64,000 bases of DNA, from contig CM054116.1 of assembly GCA_028673005.1 (NCBI GenBank), forward strand, positions 135,895,681 to 135,959,680, read 5' to 3'. The stretch is from Tanypteryx hageni (lineage: Eukaryota; Arthropoda; Insecta; Odonata; Petaluridae). The stretch's first letter is position 1. Every line of letters begins with the position of its first letter. The notes below the pieces were generated by a model. That model was not told the origin of the DNA and ran no database searches. It saw nothing but the letters and a program-made list of their open reading frames with translations. A program made the translations under genes and the position numbers. This document shows, piece by piece, positions 35,137 to 46,410 of the stretch.

Positions 35137-35146
35137 CAAATTAACG

Positions 35147-36215
35147 ACGTCGCGAATTCAAAGAACATCATCAGAACTCAGCAAATATTAATTTTCTGTC
35201 ATTACTCTGTGGTGGAAAAGAGACGTTTTCAATCCTAATTCTTATCCTATTCACCTTCGTCTATTATTTATACATGTACTACGGGCGCCGCCCCTGAAGC
35301 CTAGGGCTTTGCGAGGTGTTTTCGTCCTCTCCATGCGCGTCAACCATTCCCTCCGCTCGCTCCAGGTAGCGTTATGAAGCCTTGATTTTGGTTCGCAATT
35401 TTTGTTAACCCTAGACTACTAAACATGGTCAAGGTGGGACATAAATACTAAATATTCATCTATTAGACTACTGTTCTCAAAAATTCATTTTTCGATAAAA
35501 ATTTTATAAATTCTTACATTTTATTTCACCTAAGGGTGTGATAATATCTTAAAATAATAAATGAAATAATAGGAAGTAATTTATGTAAGATTATCACATT
35601 CAAAACAAATGTTTGCTCAGTGATCGCCACACATCGCTCTTGGACAACGCCGACAATAAAACCTTCTCAAAAAGCATAGATTTTTTGTTAGGATGTACAG
35701 ATCCAGATTGTTCTCCAACAGGAGGTAAATGAAGAATTTTTGCGGTCATGACTTTTAATGAACGAGCTGAGAATCTGACGCACTTACTAATCATTCGTCC
35801 AAGAGGCGACTGATAACTAAAAGAAGTTGTAGAACAGTCCTTATTTGCACAGATCTAACCCATTGCAGTCTTAGAGTAAACAAACGCGCAACCCTCTATT
35901 TTACTCGGAACTGTGTAAAAAGTCCTTTTGCTGCAACTAGAGTAGTCTGATAGACGGAAGTTTAGTAGTCTAGGGTTAAAGCCCTTGAAAATGAGAAGTA
36001 CTAATGTAATTATTTACAGACCTAAGGTTCATTTACTAAGTCCACTTACGATCTACTATTATTTATTGTATTTTTTAAACGAATAAATTTTTTCCCAAAG
36101 CGGTCAAATAGACCGCTCCTGATTCATACGTTATAAAACCCAGCGTGATCTCTAAATGGTTAAATTTCAATGCAGCCTATCCAAACAGCCGCTACATTAA
36201 ATGCAACCCGCCGAG
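35147..36215. other. Unassigned DNA
   Basis: No gene or repeat recognised. A GC-rich patch at 35281-35345 (GGGCGCCGCCCCTGAAGCC) has no clear identity. Confidence 0.45.
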
Positions 36216-36219
36216 TTTA

Positions 36220-36581
36220 GGTCCACTCACACTTAGGAGAAAGGCGGCGAAGCGAAGAGAAGCGCGGCTACAAGAAAAATATTCTTACCGAAGAGTTAAA
36301 TGGACCCGCTCGCATGTTTGTTAGACGCGGCGAAGGGAACGGAAGCGAAGAAAAGCGAAAAGAATTTCTTTAGGGAGAATATTTCTTCGCTACGCCTGAC
36401 GTCACGAGGCGAAGTTTTGTGCGATCACTGTAAAGGTATTGGGATATTCACTGGAGATCGGGAATCATCGTGAAGGTTTGGGCGTATTCGTAATAGGAAT
36501 CCCTCAGATCTTTGACTTTCTTCTCCTAAGTCTAAATCGGTTTCTTCTCTTTGCCGCGCTTCTTCTAAGTGTGAGCGGACC
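36220..36581. mobile_element. MITE, 362 bp, GGTCCRCTCACACTTAG ends
   Basis: Left end GGTCCACTCACACTTAGGAG, right end (reverse complement) GGTCCGCTCACACTTAGAAG, both running into purine-rich GCGAAG-type sequence. TTTA flanks both sides (36216-36219 and 36582-36585). The end style recalls PIF/Harbinger (3 bp TTA target), an inference. Internal GCGAAG/CTTCGC motifs recur. No coding capacity. Confidence 0.75.
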
Positions 36582-36585
36582 TTTA

Positions 36586-36949
36586 CTCGGAAATAATAAC
36601 GCAGCCGGCCATTGAAGAAAAGGAAGCTCACCCTTGCCTTAAAATTGCGCGAGAATTCCCCACCCCTCTTTCCGCACCATCATCAACCATACTCTATCCT
36701 CTAAACCCTTTTCAATCCAGACTCCTCCAGTTTTCCCTATCAAATGCCTCCATCATCTACGTTGGTCCTAATAACTTCACAAGCTCCCAGCCTCCCAGTC
36801 CCATTTTTCTATCTGTCTCTTGATGTCTCTTGGGATCCATTTAAAACTAGGCGTTGAACATTGGTCATTTATTTAAGTAATATTGCCCCTTCACCGCGAA
36901 TTTGAAAAATATATCCGAGAAGATATATATCAACTGAGCTGAACATGTA
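36586..36949. other. Unassigned spacer
   Basis: No gene or recognisable repeat; mixed composition with pyrimidine-rich stretches. Confidence 0.45.
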
Positions 36950-37312
36950 ACATGCTACGTTTACCTCGGTCAACTCATTACTACCGACGCAGCACTTCTT
37001 GTAAAAAGCAAGCGAAGAGCAAAGATGGGCGTGGATTGCTTTCGGTCTGAATGCAAACGTCTTTAAATCAAATATTCCAATTTTTCTAAAAGGAGGTTGT
37101 ATGACCAATTTGTTCTGCCAGTTTTGACCTACGGATGCGAAATGTGGACCAAGAACGAACGACAGTACAATCTTTGGGTAAGGTGATTTTTTAAGCGCTT
37201 GCAGTATGTAAGCCCCGACAAATCGTAGTATAACTAGCTGCTTCTTACTTATGATATATTATTAACATATAGATAACACATTGGAAGATACTAATGTTTA
37301 GACAGTGGCGGA
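36950..37312 (+). mobile_element. RTE-like LINE, 3' fragment
   Basis: Frame YVYLGQLITTDAALL, then YDQFVLPVLTYGCEMWTKNE, is the RT C-terminal region of the same family as the copies at 22960 and 46411 (there YLGQLITADGSLL). The 3' end GATACTAATGTTTAG is shared with 48093-48108. Everything 5' of the thumb is missing, as in 5' truncated LINE insertions. A hAT end follows at once. Confidence 0.7.
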
Positions 37313-37313
37313 T

Positions 37314-38420
37314 TTATAGGTACGCGCAGTACGCGCAGAAGTAGGGCCCCTTGCTGCTGAGGGACCTCCGAATTCCAAAACCAACAAAATAATTATTACA
37401 ACTTTCTGGACCTTTATTCAAGTTTAAGTCTGTTGAGTTCAAAGGAAATAAATATAACTTATTATTGCATCGATTTCAATGAAAACATGTCTGAAAAATG
37501 TTGGTCAAATAAAGAATTAAAAAAAAGTATGCGAAACGGGAGGAAGAAAATATTTTAAAGGTATCACCAAAATTCATTTCTTTAGGGTTAGAAAAACGTA
37601 ACAAAGGAAAAAAGAGAATGGTGAGTTTTTCAGAAACATCCAAATGTGTGTATTGTTACGTTTGTAAATTATTTCCTGACGCAAGCAAAGGAAAGCAAGC
37701 ATATGAAGATTATTAAGTGAACATGAAACTTCAAAGACTCATGTAAATGCAATGTGTTCGTTAATAAGAAGAAGTAACTTAACAGAACGAGTTGATTCAC
37801 AACTAGTGGTACAACTTGAAAAACAATTCTCTTATTGGTGACAAATATTGAAACGCATAGTTGCAACCGTGAAGCTATTTGCAAGATTAGGACTTGCCTT
37901 CAGCGGTCATAACGAGTATGAATCTTCGAATCGTAAAGGCAATTTCTTAACCTGTTTCGAATACTTGGCTGTATTTGATTATTCTTTCAAACATCATCCA
38001 GAAAATTATCAGTACTGTGGTTCTGGCAAAACTAACTTTTTATTTCATCAAATTTACGAAGAATTTCTCTTTATCATGGCTGATCTCCGAAAATGCTTTG
38101 CTGATGAAGTGAAATATGCTCAGTATTTTTCTATAATTGTAGACTCGGCTCCCGATGTAAGTCACGTGGATCAGCTTACTGTTACTTTAAGATACGCGAA
38201 ACCAGATGGACGTTTCTTTTTTTCACGCCTATAAAATCTCATACATCTGAATATCTGACGAAAACTGTCTTAGAAATGATCGAAGGATTAGATATAAAGA
38301 GTTGCCGTTGTCAAAGTTTCGACAACGCATCCAATATGTCAGGCAAATACTCAGGCTTGCCGGATTTAGATTCCCGTATTACACTCAGTTTCTAGACATT
38401 TTGTCATAAATCCAAAAAAG
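37314..38420 (+). mobile_element. hAT element, 5' end and decayed transposase
   Basis: CAGTGGCGGATTTATAGG at 37314 is a typical hAT end. A transposase follows in broken frames: TTF-type finger ETSKCVYCYVCKLFPDAS (about 37627-37680), then 37848-38234 with FSIIVDSAPDVSHVDQLTVT and LRYAKPDGRFF, then SHTSEYLTKTVLEMIEGL and CRCQSFDNASNMSGKYSGL (38236-38370). These match the hAT group related to ZMYM1-like/ZNF862-like proteins. The dimerisation end and the 3' repeat are not seen, so it is 3' truncated. Confidence 0.8.
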
Positions 38421-39916
38421 CACGCGAAATCTCGTGGCCGGCTCAAATGCAGTGATTTTCTTGGTTAAAAGTCACTATTTAATTAGTAAAAGATGAATTT
38501 AACGATTTAAATACACTTCTTACTTTTTAAACTTTCTTTACTGGAAAACTGCTAGCCATATAATATGTAAGTAGTAATTTTAAGCGTCGTTATTCGTCGA
38601 AAATCTCTCGGGAAAAGAAACGTCGACTTAAATCGTGGATTTAAAAAAAACGTCGAATTCTACGAATAGATATTACTCGTATTATGCTTGTTAGCTTTCG
38701 ACGTTTATTTTGCCTAAACTTCTACGATTAAAATCGAACTTTTTTAAATCGGAGACATATCGATGTTTATTTTAATACATTTTCTTAAGCTTAGCAGCTT
38801 TCGATGTTTATATTTCTTACAAAGCAGGCACTAATATCGTTTATATTTTCTAAAAATCGTGGACGAATATCAATAAATATAAATTTTTCGATTTTTATCA
38901 ATAAAAATTACATAAATTGGATCCTTCCAATTGGATTTTACAAAAATTTTATATATAAAAATATAATTTCTCGCAAGCCGGGTTTTTTGTTGCTCTCTAA
39001 ACTTCTTACCAACCAGTAACAGCTAATTTTTCCGAATAAATCACAATTACTCGTTAAATCGCGATTCTTATTCAGGAAATCATGGTCATTCAATAACAAA
39101 ATAATTGTGACGTTAATATAATGCCCAACCAAAGACATATATGAATATGTTAAAGAAAAAAATCTTATCTTCTTGAATGACAAATGAAGATGAGAGTACA
39201 AAAAAGCCCACAGCGCGAACATCGAATGATGCTACGACAGCATTGTAAGAAAAAATAAATATAGGGCTGTCTCACTCGGAGAATGAATTGTAGGTATGGC
39301 TTTAAAAAATATAAATTTTATGAGTGTGTTTCTGAAAATACTACGCTATACTATATACATATTCGTAGTAGTTGTAGATTTTCAATCTAACCAACCACGA
39401 AATGAGATATGAGCGAATGGATTTTATCAAGCGAGGAGTAGGTTTTAGTAATACTTTCGAAATCTGCTATAGGGATATTTGGCAATCGATAATTAATCAT
39501 TAATTCAGTTTGCGAAATTTTTCTTTTCGCACCATGGAGGTTGTCGGCAGATGTTTTGAGTAAATTGAATATGGAGGCTGATCATATCGTGTAAGCGAGC
39601 AAAGGCGCGTAGGGATTATCAGATGTGGTCGAGATTAAAGACAGAATGCAATAAACCGATCATATAGTTTTGTCCCGCACACTTGTCAGCTCAGAATGGC
39701 TCCTTAAGACAAAAAGGTATTTTAGAAATGGTACGTAATACCAATTGAAGTGTGGCTGTCAGACATGACAAATACCGATCTTTTGTTTTGGACGTTTGGC
39801 GCTAAAATATATTAAATTTGAGTGGTTGAGTGAGATAAAGCAAATTTAAAAACCCTTACGAAAAATTTCATTGAAAATTTAATAGAAAAAACTGACACTT
39901 ATAGAAGGCAATTCAT
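38421..39916. other. Unassigned AT-rich DNA
   Basis: Contains loosely repeated TTAGCTTTCGACGTTTATTTT (38692) and AGCTTTCGATGTTTAT (38791) motifs. No gene seen. Confidence 0.45.
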
Positions 39917-42900
39917 TTTTAAGTCAAGAGAGAAAGTATCGAGTATGATTTGAGAATAAAACCAAGTAATAAAACCAAGTTAATTTTTATTATAATGCTT
40001 AATGGTAAGCAATATTTTTGTCTTCCCATATCATCCCCAAATAAATAAATTTTCCCCGCATCATTTATCGACAAATTTGGCGACTGCATTTTTTATCAAA
40101 TCATCATAATAAACAATCGATGGAATCACTTTAAAAATGTAGTTATTACACTCGAAATGATTTCCAGCGTAAGAAACTGCATCATATTATGTGGTCATGA
40201 ATGTCAAAAACATAAAACCTTGGGCGGGAATTGCAAGTTCTAGGGATGCAACCTGTGGAAACGCGTTTGAAGATCAAATTTAGCTTAACCATACGTTACC
40301 CCATGCAAAGGATAATTTTGTGGGCCTAAATTGTCACCTGAATATTTTAAAGTCAAACCTATGAAACAAAATGAATTCCCGGACTTTGAAAATGAATTTT
40401 GCGATAAAATGTGCGTTGGTCTGACATGGAAGGTGCTATTATAATCTAATAAATACATATGACTTAATAGGTGCATACAAATATTATTCAGTTGAGGAGA
40501 AAGCAAAGTGTACATATAGGTATTCAAGGGAGGAAGAAGTTAAGATTATATTTTGGTTGAAATTAAAGAATAGTTATATAAGTTTTCTTATTGTACCTTT
40601 TGTGATTTATTTCAAATTATTTGTTCTTAAAGTCGTAAATCTCATTGCTCATTAGTTTCTTTTGGTCTTGAAACAGCTTGTCCCAGTCTTACATCTTCAT
40701 GTCTTAAATTCGTTTCTTCAGTAGTTTTTGTTGTCTGACATATATCTGCCTCATCCTTTGCTCTTAAAGACTTTTATTTCTTTGATCGGCATTTTCTGCT
40801 GATCCGGTGAGAAACATTCGTTTATAAATGATCTTATTTGAATCTTATTCCTATTCTTATAGGCATAGTTTCTAATTTTAACCATTGCTTTTGTGAAAAC
40901 AATAAAAATTAAAATGCGGTTGTTATAGCATTAAAGACTTAATTATTCAGATACATATATTTTTGATATTCAGTTTTATTTTTGAGTAACAAAACGACCG
41001 AAAAAGATCAATCAAAAACTTTTACTTAGTAAGAACAGAATATTACCTTCCTTGAAATTAGTCCAAAGGCACTAAATTATGTTCGTTAATAGATGTTGAA
41101 CTCGCTTATACGATAGCGACGTACACCGAAAAGGAATCCCACAACAAACGATAACAGAAGTATTCTTCGTGGGTAATCAAAACAATATCGTCCGAAATAA
41201 CTATCAAATACTAAAACTCGAAATACGTTACTATTGCAAATATTTGTACACATATATGTCAAGCTATCAATTCTGATTCTTTATCATATTACCGTTTTAA
41301 TAGGTGTTATGCGAATATATATCTTAAAAGGTAAATAATAAAACAAAGATGAAGGTAAAGAGTTATTAAGTGAATAAATATTCTCTCTTCACCACTGTCT
41401 TTATTCTCACTATCTTTATCACTGCGAACATTGTTCATAAAATCCCAGAAAAAATCATCTTCACTTCCACGCATGACAAAGGATAAGCAGCACTATTTAA
41501 ATACATTCACTATTTCTTCTGAATTCATCTGTTGGCATGATGCCTTAATCCATTGGCAGAGCATTGAAACAGTAGGGTTTCTTTAGGTTTACTTTGGTGT
41601 TATCCCCACTCAATAACCACTAGAAATATAAACCCTCTAAATTATCTTTAAAAGGCTCGTCGACAACAATGCGTGGAAGGGGTAGATACGATGAACGGGT
41701 AGATGTGAGGAAGGGGTAGATGCGTGGAAGACGTAGATGCGTGGAAGAGGTAGATGCGTGGAAGGGGTATATGCGAGGAAGGGGTGTAAGCGTGGAAGTG
41801 TAGACGCGTGGAAGTGGTATACGCGTGGAAGGGGATGATGCGTGGATGCTATGGCTATGATCTGCTGAGAGTTCCTCGAAGTTTGAAGGAAAGGACATTC
41901 GGTGGCCATTAATAGTTATGCTACCCATTCCACGCATCTACCTTTTCTGCTCATCTACTTCTTCCACGCATCTACCCTTCCACGCTTCTACACCTTCCAC
42001 GTTTCTACACCTTCCACACGTCTACACCTTCCACGCGTCTACTCCTTCCACGCGTCCACCTCTTCCACGCACCTACCCATCCACGTGTTCTCAAAACTAT
42101 CCTAAGGCCTTGCGTTTACCTGATTGTTCAGAATTGAAGCGTGAGCTTTTCGAAAAGACGCATATTTGAGTTTAAGGAAATACCCCTCTTTCAGTCCCAC
42201 TATTGATGTGAACCCAGAAAAGGAACGAAATTTTAAGTAGGAAAGAATATTGCGAAAAAAGTAAACAGAAACGATTTTATTATTTTAATTCATAATAGGT
42301 TTTTACATGAATACTTATTCAACTTGTAATATCGGTGCTAAATTTTCGATTTAAAAAGAAATAAACGTCGAATTCCACCAAGCCCAGTTATAACGCACTC
42401 AGTAATGTTTGCAGGCAACTTTAGGCACAGTGAAGTTCTTCGGCAGAAGGAAAAAATTATTTTGTCACATCATTTGCACGCATCAACCATTACTGGCCTA
42501 TATTTCTGTCGTGGGATTTTTATTCCAATTGCAATTTCTTGTGCTCTGAGTTTAATCGTTTCACGGAAAACTGGAATTCCGCACCCTCTCTATGCACGAA
42601 CTAACTCAACTACTTGCTTTTCTACATCATAAAAGCATCCAAATTTTGGATTTCTGACTCCAACTTTTAAGTTCCTGTTCTACGACTTTAAGAACAAATA
42701 ATTTTATATAAATCACAAAAGGTACAATAAGAAAACTTATATAACTATTCTTTAATTTCAACCAAAATATAATCTTAACTTCTTCCTCCCTTGAATACCT
42801 ATATGTACACTTTGCTTTCTCCTCAACTGAATAATATTTGTATGCACCTATTAAGTCATATGTATTTATTAGATTATAATAGCACCTTCCATGTCAGACC

Positions 42901-43402
42901 AACGCACATTTTATCGCAAAATTCAATTTCAAAGTCCGGGAATTCATTTTGTTTCATAGGTTTGACTTTAAAATATTCAGGTGACAATTTAGGCCCACAA
43001 AATTATCCTTTGCATGGGGTAACGTATGGTTAAGCTAAATTTGATCTTCAAACGCGTTTCCACAGGTTGCATCCCTAGAACTTGCAATTCCCGCCCAAGG
43101 TTTTATGTTTTTGACATTCATGACCACATAATATGATGCAGTTTCTTACGCTGGAAATCATTTCGAGTGTAATAACTACATTTTTAAAGTGATTCCATCG
43201 ATTGTTTATTATGATGATTTGATAAAAAATGCAGTCGCCAAATTTGTCGATAAATGATGCGGGGAAAATTTATTTATTTGGGGATGATATGGGATGACAA
43301 CAAATATTGCTTACCATTAAGCCTTTTAATAAAAATTAACTTGGTTTTATAACTTGGTTTTATTCTCAAATCATACTCAATATTTTCTCTCTTGACTTAA
43401 AA
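39917..43402. mobile_element. 3.5 kb element with 720 bp inverted arms
   Basis: The left arm 39917-40637 is the reverse complement of the right arm 42681-43402, with only scattered mismatches and small indels over about 720 bp. Outer ends read TTTTAAGTCAAGAGAGAAA; TTAA lies at both tips, so a TTAA target is possible. The two arms encode the same meaningless 80-codon frame (40285-40527 on -, 42791-43033 on +), differing by one residue. The 2 kb centre holds inverted minisatellite arrays and no transposase. It is a foldback or long-TIR transposon, or an inverted duplication. Confidence 0.85.
41665..42095. repeat. 17 bp minisatellite arrays in opposite orientation
   Basis: 41670-41850 repeats GAAGGGGTAGATGCGTG (about 17 bp) on the + strand. 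41926-42090 repeats the complementary form CTTCCACGCGTCTACAC. The two arrays face each other across about 75 bp near the centre of the inverted-arm element. Frames through them are artefacts. Confidence 0.8.
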
Positions 43403-43581
43403 CACCAAGCAACGCCGGATACTTTCAACTAGTGAATAATATATTCGCGAAACTTATGTCTCAACCAATATACTAGGGGTTGATAAACTTTTTAATTGCT
43501 GGACAGCAATTAGAGTTGTGGGTTCTTAGACGTGCCTCATAAGCAGACAAAAATGGCCATACTAGATTTCACGTTGGAAGT

Positions 43582-45593
43582 TACAGTGGAAACCACTTAA
43601 CACGAAAACGGTTAACGCGAAATATCGGTTAACACGAAATGCAGGCTCGGTCCCTACCGGTGCCAATACATTTCAACGTATATTAGTTCGTATTACGCGA
43701 AATGGTTAACAAGAAATTTCGGTTAACACGAAAAAATTTTTCGGTCCCCTGAAAATAAATCCATGTCAAATTATTGGGATATCACGAAACAACACACTCG
43801 TTTCTTAACATAGAAGTATGAATAATCTCACAACCACAGCTGTACCTCCTCCTTCCCCCTCTCTTTCAATAGGCATGGTCATTAGTAGACCTCAGAGAAA
43901 CTCACGCGCCCCCGTTGAGAGGGTTGCTACAGAGATTTCCTTGGCAGCAATAAACTAAATTCTGGGAACTACCATCTTCGAATGAAAGGAAGGATTTGGA
44001 GGTGCAGATTGTTATCTGTACTGTACCTTCCCTTTTCCCGTCTTTCAATGCGCTCAACTCCTCCCTTGCTCTCGGCTAGCGAATCTGAAACGAATCTGTG
44101 AGCGAAGTTCTTCTTTCTTTTACGGGATCGTTTTCAGTTGTGATTTTATATTTTTATAAAAGATAAAAGACCCACATAAAAATGGCTAGTAAAGTGCGTA
44201 AGCAAAAAGCAATGTTTGAACCGGAACGGAAGCGTCTACGCACGGCAAAACACGAGGATTTGGAAGCGGCGCTGATCATCTGGTTTAATCAAGCAAGAGC
44301 CCAGAATGCTCCAATATCTGGTCCTGTTTTGATGGCGAAGGCTGACGCTTTGGGATCAGAATTGGGAATTGAATTCAAGTCTAGTCCTGGATGGTTGGAG
44401 CGGTTCAAGGTGAGGAATGGGATAATTTTTAAGAGTTTCCGGCGAGTCGGGAGACGTCTCCCGTGATATGACATCAGAGTGGGTAACTTCTACTTTGGCT
44501 AAACTATTAACAGACTTTGCGCCTAAGGACATTTTTAATGCTGACGAAACCAGAATTTATTTTCGCTGCCTCCCAGAAAAAACTTTAGCTTTTAAAAATG
44601 AGCAGTGCTCTGGTGGAAAAAATCTAAAGAGCGCATTACTGTAATGGTGGCTTTCAATTCAGACGGTTCTGAAAAAATCCCGATGTTTGTTGTGGGTAAA
44701 TTTCTGAATCCTCGCTGCTTCAAGAATGTAAAGAAGCTTCCCTTGGAATACACCGCAAATAAAAGAGCTTGGATGGCGGGAAACATTTTTTCAGACTGGG
44801 TTAGGGCATTGGACAAGCGCTTTTCACGCCAGAAGCGCAAAATAGCTTTAATTATCGACAACAGCCCTGCTCATCCAGAAGTGGAAAAGCTGAAATCAAT
44901 TAAACTGGTCTTTCTGCCACCTAATACAACAAGCGTATTGCAGCCATGTGACCAGGGTAATATGAAAAATCTAAAATGCCACTATCGGAAGTTATTACTC
45001 CAGAAATATTTATCTAGTATTGAATCAAATCAGGAAATTAAGCCCGTGACTCTTTTGGATTCCTTGCATTTGTTGTATGCCGCTTGTATGTCAGTTACAG
45101 CGAAAACAATAGAAAATTGTTTTCGCCATCAGCAGATAGGTTTTCTGGACAGGATGAAACTGAATTGACTACGAAAATTAGGGTAAATACATCTACTAAA
45201 AAAGAATTGTGTGATATCTTCGGTCGCGTGTCATCTGTAATGAGATTGACAACTGAAATCACGCTAGATGATTATATAGCAGTGGATGACCATATTGCCA
45301 CTACACCACTTTTAACAGACAGTGACATTGTGGACATTGTTAAATCAAGTGCAACAAAAGAAAATGAAAATAGTAGTGAAAGTGGAGATGACTATGACGA
45401 CGGAATGTTGTCAGTGCCAAGTGCTGCGGATATCCGTGGAATGCTAAAAAGTGTGCGCCGGTTTTTAGAAAATCAAATAGATGGGGACAGTTTGTATGAG
45501 ACGGTTGATGATTTGGAACAATTTGTGGAAAAAAAGATCATTATGAATGCTAGGCAGAAAAAAATTACGGAATTTTATGTTAAGAAGTAGACA
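43582..45593 (+). mobile_element. Tigger/pogo element with transposase, 3' end missing
   Basis: The left end is TACAGTGGAAACCACTTAAC, followed by three GGTTAACRCGAAA-type subterminal repeats (43611-43735). A leader and the transposase frame (44182-45590) follow. No inverted partner of the left end was found up to 46400, so the right end is lost or too diverged. It belongs to the pogo/Tigger branch of Tc1/mariner, which targets TA. Confidence 0.8.
44182..45590 (+). pseudogene. Tigger-type DDD transposase
   Basis: A real ATG at 44182 begins an N-terminal CENP-B-like DNA-binding region (LEAALIIWFNQARAQN, then PGWLERFKVRNGI). A frameshift near 44446 moves to SGDVSRDMTSEWV and NADETRIYF with the first Asp at 44543-44545. 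A second shift at six A (44617-44622) restores the first frame: ITVMVAFNSDGSEKIP, then IIDNSPAH (Asp 44857-44859) and QPCDQGNMKN (Asp 44950-44952). The last two Asp have 30 residues between them. A third shift near 45140 leads to the C-terminal tail ending at 45590. All three catalytic Asp survive; frameshifts kill it. Confidence 0.9.
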
Positions 45594-46410
45594 ATTGAAC
45601 TACTTTAGCGACCTTGATACTTAATATTTGTACATTGTTTGCATACAAGTTTCATCTTTGTTTGTTGATTGCTTGGCGACTGTGTGCAATCAGTCGGCAA
45701 ACAAATATTCAATGGATTTGGGTTTCCATCCTTGATGGAAAACAAAGGACTTTTGCAGGTGTGGACGTGTTTTCGAAAAATATCTAGGAGTTTTTCTTTT
45801 CCGCCCATCATTTAACGTTAGAAATATATATCCAGTACAAACCGCAGCTCACAACCAGTTTAACTTTTATTTCAAAGTTAATTGGTTAATTAATTTATAT
45901 TAATGTATATATCATTCAAGATAAGTATAAAAAGTTGTATATTCCTATATATTAGTTACATATTTAGTCAGCATCGTCATAAATATTATGTTTTAGATAA
46001 CAAGCCATAATAACGCATGAAATTTTAATTATAATTGTATTTTTCTATATTTTTATTCGTAAATGTTTAAGTAATAAATACATTTACGCTCAAAAATTAC
46101 CTTAATAATATTTAATTATATTTATTTTATTGAGATAACCCCACAATACAATTTTTTGTGTTAAAAAAATTAAATTTTAATAGTCTGGGTTTTGTCCGGA
46201 TTTTTTTGTTGTTTGGTCCTGGAAGTAATATTAAAAATATAGCAGCCCTACCCCTGCAGCAATCTCACTGTTCGATATAATGTTTTGAACTGGCGTGTCA
46301 TTGAGAGATCTGGACGCAAAACTTTGTTTGCGGACTGTATCTGGACAATCGGCCGACAGTCCGCAAACATGGTCAGCAAACTGTTTCTAAACATTCTGTC
46401 GACAATGCTT
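45594..46410. other. AT-rich spacer with a perfect 13 bp hairpin
   Basis: No gene. GTTTGCGGACTGT (46326-46338) and ACAGTCCGCAAAC (46356-46368) form a perfect 13 bp stem with a 17 nt loop. A weaker foldback, TTTCCATC-CTT-GATGGAAA, is at about 45722-45740. Their role is unknown; they could belong to transposon ends. Confidence 0.55.

Noticed and set aside
40285..40527. 80-codon frame repeated at 42791-43033 as a conserved gene
   Set aside because: The identity comes from the inverted arms of the repeat; the frame has no domain and is short for the arm length.
41600..42100. CRISPR-like array of short repeats
   Set aside because: The units are contiguous 17 bp minisatellites without spacers, in a eukaryotic setting.
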